Assembly (NCBI GenBank): GCA_021773215.1
Contig: JAJFKM010000062.1
Span: forward strand, 1-63,096
Reading direction: 5' to 3'
DNA from: Gammaproteobacteria bacterium
Lineage (GTDB): Bacteria > Pseudomonadota > Gammaproteobacteria > Eutrophobiales > Eutrophobiaceae
Length of the DNA: 63,096 nucleotides
Under the pieces are notes generated by a model, which saw only the letters and a program-made list of their open reading frames with translations, made no database searches and was not told the origin of the DNA. Below are positions 1 through 8,300 of the stretch, piece by piece (position 1 is the stretch's first letter; each line of letters opens with the position of its first letter). The translations under genes and the position numbers were made by a program.

Positions 1-446
1 AAGGAGACATGCTCTCGATTCGTTTATCTGATTTAAAAGAAGATGGCATCCATGCAATACAAAATAAAACGGGCAAGAAAATTACCATTAAGTGGGACGA
101 TGAATTACGCACGGCTATAAACAACATTCGCGCCCTACCCCGTAAAGTCGGAACAATGTTCCTATTTGCTACACGAGCAGGCAAGCCATACATCAAGGCC
201 GACCACACCACGAGCGGTTTTGATTCTGTATGGCGGCGCAGTATGGACAAAGCTCTAGCTGAAACAGATTTGACCGAGCGTTTTACCGAACAAGACTTAC
301 GTGCAAAAGCAGGATCGGATGCAACTGAAGCTGAAGCCGTTGATAAACTTGACCACTCAAGTGCGGCTGTAACGCGCAAACATTACCGCCGTAAAGGTAA
401 GGTTATTACCCCGTTTTCACTCCCCAAAAAAGAGCATAAGAACTAA
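1..446 (+). CDS. Tyrosine recombinase (phage-type integrase), C-terminal part, cut by window start
   Basis: The reading frame is open from the first base, and the first ATG (base 9) falls inside what looks like the catalytic domain, so the gene probably starts upstream. About 145 residues are visible. A DLRAKAGSDA segment carries the second catalytic Arg, and LDHSSAAVTRKHYRRK ends with the likely nucleophilic Tyr. The His of the usual HxxR box appears replaced by Gln (QDLR), which some integrases tolerate. The gene points at the CCA end of the tRNA-Thr gene 67 bases away, the classic layout of an element integrated at a tRNA 3' end. Family assignment is firm. Whether the element is complete or active cannot be judged here. 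Confidence 0.8.
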   Translation, partial: GDMLSIRLSDLKEDGIHAIQNKTGKKITIKWDDELRTAINNIRALPRKVGTMFLFATRAGKPYIKADHTTSGFDSVWRRSMDKALAETDLTERFTEQDLRAKAGSDATEAEAVDKLDHSSAAVTRKHYRRKGKVITPFSLPKKEHKN

Positions 447-447
447 T

Positions 448-478
448 TCTATGGGACAAATGGCAGTCTATGGGACAA
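448..478. repeat. Two direct copies of a 12-mer beside the integrase
   Basis: TCTATGGGACAA occurs at 448-459 and again at 467-478, start to start 19 bases, between the integrase stop and the tRNA-Thr CCA end. Short direct repeats here could be arm-type binding sites for the integrase or an excision factor. That role is inferred from position only. Confidence 0.5.
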
Positions 479-512
479 GGTTAGTAAATCCTATCGCTGA
501 AAGTGTTGGAGG

Positions 513-588
513 TGGTGCCGGAAAGAGGATTCGAACCTCCGACCTACTATTTACGAAACAGTTGCTCTACCAACTGAGCTATTCCGGC
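513..588 (-). tRNA. tRNA-Thr (anticodon CGT)
   Basis: A complete 76-nt cloverleaf reads on the minus strand. The acceptor is GCCGGAA paired with TTCCGGC, the D-stem GCTC/GAGC, and the anticodon arm ACTGT-TTCGTAA-ATAGT. The T-arm is GGAGG-TTCGAAT-CCTCT, with discriminator A and an encoded CCA (513-515). Anticodon CGT reads ACG (Thr). Its 3' end faces the integrase and is the likely attachment site of the neighbouring element. Confidence 0.95.
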
Positions 589-615
589 ATATTGTGAAAA
601 TTAAAAAAAGAAAAA

Positions 616-1056
616 TTACGTCGAATTTTTTACTCGAACAACGACATCGACACCCGATTGTACTGTATTTTCAGGTAATGAGGACTTCGGGTTTAAGCTC
701 ATATCGTCGGTTTCAAAATCATATAGTTCGCCAGTATCTTCATTATAATAATGGTGATGATGCGAGGTATTAGAATCATAAAAAATCTTCGTCGGATCGA
801 TGGCGACCTCTCTAATCAAGCCTTTACCTACAAACAGATTCAAGGTGTTATACACGGTTGCTTTCGAAACATGTCCTTCATTTGCATTGACAAGTGTGAG
901 CACTTGATCTGCCGATAAATGCTGAGGTCTACTCAGCATGACTCGCGCGATTTCCTTTCTTTGAAACGTAGGATTGATATCACATTCGAGTAATTTCGTC
1001 TTGATGGTATCTTGGATCTCGTTCATACAATTTTGTTCGTCAATTTTTCCACTCAT
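616..1056 (-). CDS. Fur-family regulator, Irr-like
   Basis: A 146-residue Fur-family repressor. The N-terminal winged helix is recognisable (FQRKEIARVMLS; HLSADQVLTLVN; SKATVYNTLNLFVGKGLIREV). The metal region is a His cluster (SHHHHYYNEDTGELYD), as in Irr-type proteins, and there are no CxxC pairs for structural zinc. The ending VDVVVRVKN also resembles Irr. By family it should repress or activate iron, heme or peroxide genes; which ligand it senses is not decidable. Met at residue 11 is an alternative start. It lies alone between tRNA-Thr and thiO, in the same orientation as thiO with a 58-base gap. Confidence 0.85.
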   Translation of the reverse strand: MSGKIDEQNCMNEIQDTIKTKLLECDINPTFQRKEIARVMLSRPQHLSADQVLTLVNANEGHVSKATVYNTLNLFVGKGLIREVAIDPTKIFYDSNTSHHHHYYNEDTGELYDFETDDMSLNPKSSLPENTVQSGVDVVVRVKNST

Positions 1057-1114
1057 CTACACATTATAATAGAAGCCAAGAATAAAGTGGAGATGAAATA
1101 AGACTGATCATCAT

Positions 1115-2215
1115 TTATCTCACAATTTCAGTTTGATTTGTTTGCCTGTTAAGGGCGAACTCACCGATATCCATAAACGAAGATTCACCTGAGAACATAT
1201 CGGCCAATAATTTCGCCGATGAAGGTGCCTGTAATATCCCTTTCCGAAAATGTCCTGTATTTAGATAGATGTTTTTAAAGTCTGGAACCATTCCTATGAA
1301 CGGTTTTTCAGCATCCGTTGAAGGCCGCAAACCAGACCAATGTTTTACCAGTCTTGCATTTTTCAAATTGGGCCAGACGGAAGCAGCCCAATCTTGCAAT
1401 TCTTCTTGCGCGGTCATAGTCGTTTCTTTATTAAAACCAATATCTTCCATGGTGCTACCAATCAACACATGCCCATCTTGCCTCGGAATCAAATAGTGGC
1501 CACCGTCCAATATTATTGAGTTTAATTTCGATTCAGTGGGCTTAACGCACATCATCTGACCGTGTATTGGTTTGATATTCACATCATTAGCTCTATCACC
1601 CAGTACCAATTTACTCCACGCACCAGCTGTAATAATCACTGATTCCACGGATAACTTACCGCTGTTAAATTCCACCTTTTCACAGCGACCATCTCTAGTT
1701 ACCAAGTTAGTGATATCTGTGTTTTCATAAAGTGAAACCGACAGCTGTTTTAAGCTCTTGCGTAATGCCTTTAATAGTCTAGGTGGTCTTAACTGTGCTA
1801 TCTCAGAGAGAAAAACAGCCTGGTCAGGAAGTTTTAGATCAGGGTTTAGATCTTCTATTTTTTCTTTTACTTTTATGCACTTACTGCTAGCCCAGCGCTT
1901 AATATCGGCAATATGATTAGACTCCATGATGATTAATCCCGATTTCACATATTCAGGGTCAATACCCGTTCCATCTACCAATGAACTAATGTATCGCGGA
2001 TAGAATATTTTACCATGCTCAGACAGCTCGGCAGATGCAGGGTTTTCTGTCCACGGACGCATAGACGACAATATCCCGCCTGCGGCCCAACTGGCTTCCA
2101 TGCCTAATTTACCCTTATCAATGAGGGCAACACTTGCACCGCGAACGGCCAGTTCCCGAGCGGTTGTCATGCCGATAATACCGCCGCCTATAATAATGAA
2201 ATCGTATTTAGTCAT
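1115..2215 (-). CDS. thiO: Glycine oxidase ThiO (FAD-dependent)
   Basis: A 366-residue DAO-family flavoprotein. It opens with the FAD dinucleotide-binding motif (FIIIGGGIIGMTTARELA), followed by the adenine-binding acidic region (ALIDKG) and the EASWAAGGILS segment typical of ThiO. C-terminal RPSTDAEKPFIGMVPD and NTGHFRKGI match the family. ThiO oxidises glycine to iminoacetate for the thiazole of thiamine. No other thiamine gene is adjacent and I saw no TPP riboswitch upstream, so the pathway role rests on family knowledge. Confidence 0.88.
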   Translation of the reverse strand: MTKYDFIIIGGGIIGMTTARELAVRGASVALIDKGKLGMEASWAAGGILSSMRPWTENPASAELSEHGKIFYPRYISSLVDGTGIDPEYVKSGLIIMESNHIADIKRWASSKCIKVKEKIEDLNPDLKLPDQAVFLSEIAQLRPPRLLKALRKSLKQLSVSLYENTDITNLVTRDGRCEKVEFNSGKLSVESVIITAGAWSKLVLGDRANDVNIKPIHGQMMCVKPTESKLNSIILDGGHYLIPRQDGHVLIGSTMEDIGFNKETTMTAQEELQDWAASVWPNLKNARLVKHWSGLRPSTDAEKPFIGMVPDFKNIYLNTGHFRKGILQAPSSAKLLADMFSGESSFMDIGEFALNRQTNQTEIVR

Positions 2216-2368
2216 AATCTAGAGTGTGACCCCGTTCTCAATAGTTAAAAGAGACTTACCATTCATCCCTAAAAAACCACCGTTTATCTAATCAAGCTTT
2301 AGTAATTATTAATATTTGCTATAACTAGCAGTATAAATGATTATGGATAATTTAATCACGTGAGCTAA

Positions 2369-2860
2369 ATGATGAAACATAAATACTCCAACTCCAAGGG
2401 CTTTACCATCATTGAAATAATGATAGTCATAACAATAGGCGGAATACTCGCTGCTGTTGCACTACCTAGTTATGACGCAATGGTAAAGAATAATTGTATG
2501 ACGACAAAAGCCAACACGCTTGTAAGTTACCTCACCTATACGAGAAGTGAAGCATCTAAGAGAAATGCGTCCATGAGTATCAGTGCTTCAAATGCTGGAG
2601 ACAATACTAACGAATGGGGTACGGGCTGGTCAGTTGTAGATGGCTCCGCAAATGTTATCAAACTAATTGAACTACAATGCCCTCAAACAACCGTTAATGA
2701 AACGGGAAACAGAACCAGTTTCACTTACGGTTCTGATGGCTTCATTGATTTCACTGGCACTTTTCAAATCTGCGACGATAGAACCGGAGAAACAGGTAGA
2801 GAAGTTAGCATTTCTACTACTGGCAGACCCGGAATAGATTCATCATTTACTTGTTCGTAA
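2369..2860 (+). CDS. Minor type IV pilin, FimT/FimU (GspH-like)
   Basis: A 163-residue pseudopilin. A short basic leader ends in Gly before Phe (SKG|FTIIEIMIVITIGG), the prepilin peptidase site with the conserved Glu at +5 and a hydrophobic helix. Four Cys lie in the globular part. It is first in the minor pilin operon, 22 bases before pilV. In this position it corresponds to Pseudomonas FimU/FimT, which helps prime pilus assembly. The start is either of two adjacent ATGs. Confidence 0.85.
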   Translation: MMKHKYSNSKGFTIIEIMIVITIGGILAAVALPSYDAMVKNNCMTTKANTLVSYLTYTRSEASKRNASMSISASNAGDNTNEWGTGWSVVDGSANVIKLIELQCPQTTVNETGNRTSFTYGSDGFIDFTGTFQICDDRTGETGREVSISTTGRPGIDSSFTCS

Positions 2861-2882
2861 GCAATATTAGAGAATATTCATA

Positions 2883-3326
2883 ATGAAAAATCATCTTAAG
2901 AATACTAGACACAATAAAGGGTTTACGCTAATTGAAGTACTCATTGCCATGGTAATCCTGGCAGTTGGTGTATTAGGTGTCGTAGCACTTCAATTCCAGG
3001 CATTAAGGTTTAATCATGATGCCTATCTCAGAACACAAATCAGCGTTCTTGCCTCAGATATAATGGATCAAATACGCCTTAACAGCTCCAATGCTGGCGA
3101 TTATGTTGCTGACTATACAGTTGGAGATGCAACTGGGGCATGTGACCTGACAGTTCCAGCGTCTGCGGCTAACGATCTTGCTTGTTGGCGACAACAACTT
3201 ATACAGACACTGCCACCTGGGAGTGAAGCAAACATAACCAGTGCCGGCTCTATGTACACAATAAGCCTTGTTTGGACAGATAGAGAAAACCAAGAACGAA
3301 CTATCAGCTATACACTACAACCATGA
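2883..3326 (+). CDS. pilV: Type IV pilus modification protein PilV
   Basis: A 147-residue minor pilin. The leader NKG|FTLIEVLIAMVILAVGVLG is the typical PilV signature, followed by VALQFQALRFNHDAYLRTQ and ILASDIMDQIR-like sequence. Part of the pilus-tip priming complex with PilW, PilX and PilY1. Its stop overlaps the start of pilW (ATGA), implying translational coupling. Confidence 0.92.
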   Translation: MKNHLKNTRHNKGFTLIEVLIAMVILAVGVLGVVALQFQALRFNHDAYLRTQISVLASDIMDQIRLNSSNAGDYVADYTVGDATGACDLTVPASAANDLACWRQQLIQTLPPGSEANITSAGSMYTISLVWTDRENQERTISYTLQP

Positions 3327-4375
3327 AATTGCTAACTATGAATAAACTAAATAACCGCCAGAATGGTATGTCCCTCATAGAAGTTTTGATCGCAATGCTC
3401 ATCGGTATAATGATGCTGACTGGGGCAGTTACCATGTTTGTGACCAATAAGCGTGTTTATACCGAGCAGAATGAAATGGGGGCTCTACAAGAAAATGCTC
3501 GTTTTGCTATGGGCCTCCTTGTCAAAGACATTCGACTGGCATCTTTTGTTGGCTGTTCAGACAATGTCGAAGATGTTTCTAATTTATTAAACAGCGTCAC
3601 AGTTACAGCTATAACTAGCTTCACGGAAACATCAACAAGCGCACTGATTGAAGGTTCAGAAAACGGTGCTAATTGGCAACCATCAAACAGCACCGATGCC
3701 GTTGCTAATATGATCACGACAACAGATGGTGTTGCATCTGACGGTATTACGCTTAGATATATTCAACCTACATCCGTTTCCCTCACAGCAGCCATGTCAA
3801 ATGTCAGCGATGATTTAACCGTAGCTGTCGGCAATGGCTTCACTCAGGGAAGTTTTGTCGTTGTTGGGGACTGTGGTGGAGCTGATATTTTTCAAGTCAC
3901 AAATACGGATGCCAATGCAACAGGAACTATCAAACACGCAGCATCTGGGACACCAGGGAATAGCTCAGCAAACCTTTCACGTGTCTATGATACTGACGCC
4001 GTAATGTATCGATTGGGCAACTATCGCTACTACATTCAAAACAGCGGCAATGGTACTGGCCCTGCCCTTTGGCGAACAACACCTGGCGGTTCTGAAGAGC
4101 TCATCGAAGGAGTCGAAAGCATGCAGTTGCTCTATGGCGAAGACACTTCGGCAAATGGAACGGCCAATACATTTGTGGATGCGAGCGCAGTCACAAACTG
4201 GGTAAATGTTGTTAGTGTGAAAATAGCTCTACTGATGCGTACAGTAAAAGAATACGGCGAAACAACGGACACAAATACTTATTCTCTCTTGGGAACCGTT
4301 GTTGACCCTGTCGACGATCGACGTCGACGACGTATCTTTACAGCAACAGTTGAAATCAGAAACAGGCGATCTTGA
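3323..4375 (+). CDS. pilW: Type IV pilus minor pilin PilW
   Basis: A 350-residue minor pilin. The leader NNRQNG|MSLIEVLIAMLIGIMMLTGAV is followed by the ENARFAMGLLVKDIRLASFVGC region characteristic of PilW. The C-terminal part has the beta-rich sequence ending in TATVEIRNRRS. The start overlaps pilV by 4 bases. Acts in pilus assembly at the inner membrane and pilus tip. Confidence 0.92.
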   Translation: MKLLTMNKLNNRQNGMSLIEVLIAMLIGIMMLTGAVTMFVTNKRVYTEQNEMGALQENARFAMGLLVKDIRLASFVGCSDNVEDVSNLLNSVTVTAITSFTETSTSALIEGSENGANWQPSNSTDAVANMITTTDGVASDGITLRYIQPTSVSLTAAMSNVSDDLTVAVGNGFTQGSFVVVGDCGGADIFQVTNTDANATGTIKHAASGTPGNSSANLSRVYDTDAVMYRLGNYRYYIQNSGNGTGPALWRTTPGGSEELIEGVESMQLLYGEDTSANGTANTFVDASAVTNWVNVVSVKIALLMRTVKEYGETTDTNTYSLLGTVVDPVDDRRRRRIFTATVEIRNRRS

Positions 4376-4391
4376 ACATACGGTGATTATT

Positions 4392-4835
4392 ATGAAAATA
4401 AATACTTATAACAAATTAAACAAGACACAAAACGGAGCGGCCTTAATGACGGCGCTCATATTTCTAGTCATTCTAACGATGCTGGCCTTATCATCCATGA
4501 AAACAAATATTCTGGATGAAAAAATGGCAGCAAATACGCAAGAAAAGAATCGCGCATTCCAAACTGCAGAAACTGCATTGGCAATTGCATTGGATAATGA
4601 AGACTCATTTAATACATCAGGATATAACTCAACCGTTGATGATGTAGGCAGCTATAATGCCGATGCAACTTATTCATCTACTTTTCTTGAATCAAAAGAT
4701 GCCGCATCAGTATTCGCCTCTGGTTCAAATATCCAGGGTGGCAGTCAAACATATAATTATTTCAATATGTCAGTAACAGCCACAACTGAATCTGGCGCAT
4801 CAACAACCTTAAATGCAGGTGCCTGGCACTTATAA
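4392..4835 (+). CDS. pilX: Type IV pilus assembly protein PilX
   Basis: The open frame extends upstream into pilW, but the ATG at 4392 begins a typical PilX leader (KTQNG|AALMTALIFLVILTMLALSSM). This is followed by the family region KTNILDEKMAANTQEKNRAFQTAETAL. That start leaves a 16-base gap after pilW and gives 147 residues. The Glu at +5 of the mature protein is absent, which is usual for GspK/PilX-type minor pilins. It acts with PilY1 at the pilus tip. Confidence 0.88.
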   Translation: MKINTYNKLNKTQNGAALMTALIFLVILTMLALSSMKTNILDEKMAANTQEKNRAFQTAETALAIALDNEDSFNTSGYNSTVDDVGSYNADATYSSTFLESKDAASVFASGSNIQGGSQTYNYFNMSVTATTESGASTTLNAGAWHL

Positions 4836-4920
4836 ATCCTCGCATTATTTTCGAAAATTTATTATTGATTCAATCACTCGAAAATAATCGAAACCAGATA
4901 AACATAATGGAGCAATGAAA

Positions 4921-5265
4921 ATGAAGATAACGCAACCACTCAAAATCATTATAAGTTGTTTTATAACACTCAGCTATGCTAACGCGGCCGACAATTACAA
5001 TATCGTCGATCAAGGCATGGACATGAACACCCGCTATTATTCTGTTGGCTGTCCAGATGGAACGGTTAGCAGTGTCAGCGTTGAATTTGATTTTGATGCG
5101 GATGACGTCGTTGAAGTAGACCCTACCGTCGTAAAAGCCCGCGTAGGAAACCCAAAGCCAAAGGAATTCAAGATCAAAAATGTTTGCACTCACCCTGCTA
5201 CGGGCGAATCCAAATGTAAGAAATCCTGGGAACTTCAATCCGCAGCTAAAGCAAGTTGCTCTTAA
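4921..5265 (+). CDS. Small secreted four-cysteine protein of unknown function
   Basis: A 114-residue protein between pilX and pilY1. The signal peptide (KITQPLKIIISCFITLSYANA|AD) is clear. The mature part has four Cys (VGCPDG, KNVCTHP, SKCKKSW, KASCS), enough for two disulfides, and is otherwise acidic and Val-rich. The ATG at 4921 is preferred over 4915 because GGAG at 4909-4912 is 8 bases from it. I recognise no family. Its place in the minor pilin operon suggests a PilY1 or pilus-tip accessory role, which is inference only. Confidence 0.7.
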   Translation: MKITQPLKIIISCFITLSYANAADNYNIVDQGMDMNTRYYSVGCPDGTVSSVSVEFDFDADDVVEVDPTVVKARVGNPKPKEFKIKNVCTHPATGESKCKKSWELQSAAKASCS

Positions 5266-5336
5266 GAAATTTACTCAGCATGAAACTATTTAACCCTATT
5301 CCATTAATTAAATTTAATTTTAAAGAGGATAACAAG

Positions 5337-8300
5337 ATGTTACGACTCTTCTCTCAAAGAACAACATACCTAATTATTGCGTTTTTCCTTACCTTTACTA
5401 CGAGCATTTCTCGTGCTGATGATACGGAGATCTATTTTAGTTCTGGCAGTTCATCAGGCAATTCCTCGAATGCAATCTTACCTAATGTGTTACTGATACT
5501 AGATACGTCAGGAAGTATGACCGCGACAGTTTCAGGTACGGGGAAATCCCGAATGGAATTAATGAAAGAGGCCATGACCGATATTATTAATGGCGTCGAA
5601 GACGTCAACATGGGCCTGATGCGTTTTACCTATAAGAACGGTGGCGCAATTGTGTATCCGATAGCAGGAATTGATGATCCCGCTGCCGATACGGTATCAG
5701 AACCGGATGATACCAAACGCACACTAACCTATTCTGTGAATAGTTCCAGCGATGATGCGGAACAAGATACCGCAACACCTTTTGCTGTATTACTGACTGA
5801 TGCGATTTTAAATATAAACACCTTGCCGGGTGGTGCTGGTGGGTCCACTGTTACTTCACGCGTCAATACAAGTGATGATGACGCCGATCAATTTGGCTCT
5901 GCTGTAGGCACAACTGCCCAATTTTATAACGATGGTGCTTTGGAAACGGCGCGGTTTACCGGTTTAAATATTCCGACTGGTGCGACAATCACCGCTGCGA
6001 CGCTCACGCTTACTGAACGTTCTGGCATTAGCACAGGTAGTTCAACTGTTATCAGTGGTGAAAAACTATCTAATTGCGTCAATTATTCAAGCCCGGGAAC
6101 AAATGAACTCTCAAACAGAAAAACAGCCGCTCCAACGGCAGCCAGTACTAGCCATACTTTTAATAATGCTGCTACTCCCCAAGTCATTAATGTACTAACG
6201 ACTATTCAAGAACTCTATGGTGTTGGTGCAGGTTCTAATGGCAACCCTTTGTGTCTGTTTTCGCAAAGTGCAGGTGGTGGAAGTTTTGAAAGTTTTGATA
6301 CGAGTCCTGCTAACGCTCCCTTATTAAGTGTGACATTTACTACTCCTGCACCAGCCGTGACACAAGTTACCGGTCTACGTTTTAATAATGTTGCTATCCC
6401 TCAAGGTGCGACCATTACCGATGCAAAGGTGATACTCACACCAACGAGTTCTGATGCCACCACAACCGATATTATTAATATCAAAGCAGAAAATGCAACA
6501 GACTCGACGACATTTACAACTGCAGCAAGCAATATAAGTGGTCGTACCACTTTTACGAAAACCACTAATTGGACATTACCAGCGACAACCGCGGCCGCTG
6601 CAATTGCCAGTTGTGTCGATGGTACCTGTGCGGGTGATAGTCTGGCCTCGGTGATTCAACAAGTCACCGATCCATCTGGATGGTGTGGAGGTAATTCTCT
6701 GAATCTAATCATTGAAACCAATACAGGCAGTAAAGATTTTTACAGCTATGACGGTAACTCGGGACTCTCCGCAAATCTGGAAGTGACTTACGACACGACA
6801 GGCACACTTGGCTGCGTTGTTGCAACCGAGACAGCGCAAATCGCATCTGGCTCTGACGATGCAGAAAACTCAAGTACCGGTAGTAGCGATCTCGATTTCG
6901 ATGACGGTATTGATATTGGTGTGCGTTTTCAAGATATTGATGTACCCCAAGGGGCTACTATTCTGGAAGCGAGCCTGACTTTTACGGCAGATGCAAATGA
7001 TACCGGCACAACTAATGTCACAATTTATGGTGAAGATGAAGATAATGCCGGTGCATACGGTAATGTCAGTACGCGTAATAAAACCGATGGCACTGGAGTA
7101 ACAGGCAGCGGCTCGGTGGCATGGTCACCTCCAAACTTTTCGACCAATTCCACTTATAAGACGTCTGAACTGAAAAACCTTGTTCAGGAGATTGTCAATC
7201 GGAGTGGCTGGAGTACTGGCAATGCGATGGCTTTTATCATTGAAACCACAGGCAATGATCGTGAAGCATATACTTATAATGGAAGTACAACCAAGGCGCC
7301 TCGCATTTCGATTAAATATCAGGCGTCCGCTGGTTTCAGTCCTGTTAAAACAGTTCGTCAAAAACTGGTAGAGCTGGTTGATGATTTTCCAACCTCTGAC
7401 TGGACACCGATTACCGAAGTACTCTATGAAGCCGCACATTATTGGCGCGGTGATAGTGTTGTGTACGGCAAAAGCCGTGATGGTCTCAGCAAAACACGGC
7501 TGAGTCATCCGGGAAGTTATTGTGACGGCGACAACGACTGCAATGGCGCTAGCACTGGCACATACCCACCTTATGGGGTCAATAGTCCGTCTGGTTGTAC
7601 CGATGCTAACCTCGACGCATCAGCCTGCTCAACCAGAGCTATTTCCGGCACTCCGGATTATATCAGCCCTTTTAGTAGCGAGCTGAGCTGTGCTTCAAAC
7701 TATCAAGTATTGCTTACAGATGGACAAGCTAACTCTGCGAACATGACATCAACCGTTCCAGCTGAGTTTTCTGATATCTCAACTTGCCGTACTGTAGACT
7801 CCAATAATGACAGCCTTAGTACTAGTGAAAGATGTTCTATCGACTTGGCTGAAATGCTTTTTGAAAAGGATCAGTCGTCGACACTTGATAATGATCAAAC
7901 TGTTGTAACGTACACGGTTGGTTTTAATATCAGCAACCAATATCTGAAAGATATTGCTGCAGAAGGTGGTGGTGAATTCTTTGAAGCGACAACGGCATCT
8001 GACCTAGTCACTGTTTTTGACACCATTTTGACCGATGTGAAAAACAATCCGACATCTATAGTGTCTCCATCATTGGCAACCAATGCGTTTAACCGATTAT
8101 TCAGTCGAGAAGACGTTTATTTTGGTCTATTCACCCCTGAGTTGAATTCCGCATGGCTTGGTAACGTCAAGAAATACTTCGTTTGTACAGAAGTAGGAAC
8201 GCCTGCAACCTGTGATTTTATTACTCGTATTCTTGATGCCAACGATGTTCACGCGGTGGATACTGCTAATCGTTTTAATACCACAGCACAAAGTGTTTGG

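Noticed and set aside
2216-2368. Possible TPP riboswitch upstream of thiO
   Set aside because: No thi-box sequence or matching stems are visible in the 150 bases upstream of the thiO start.
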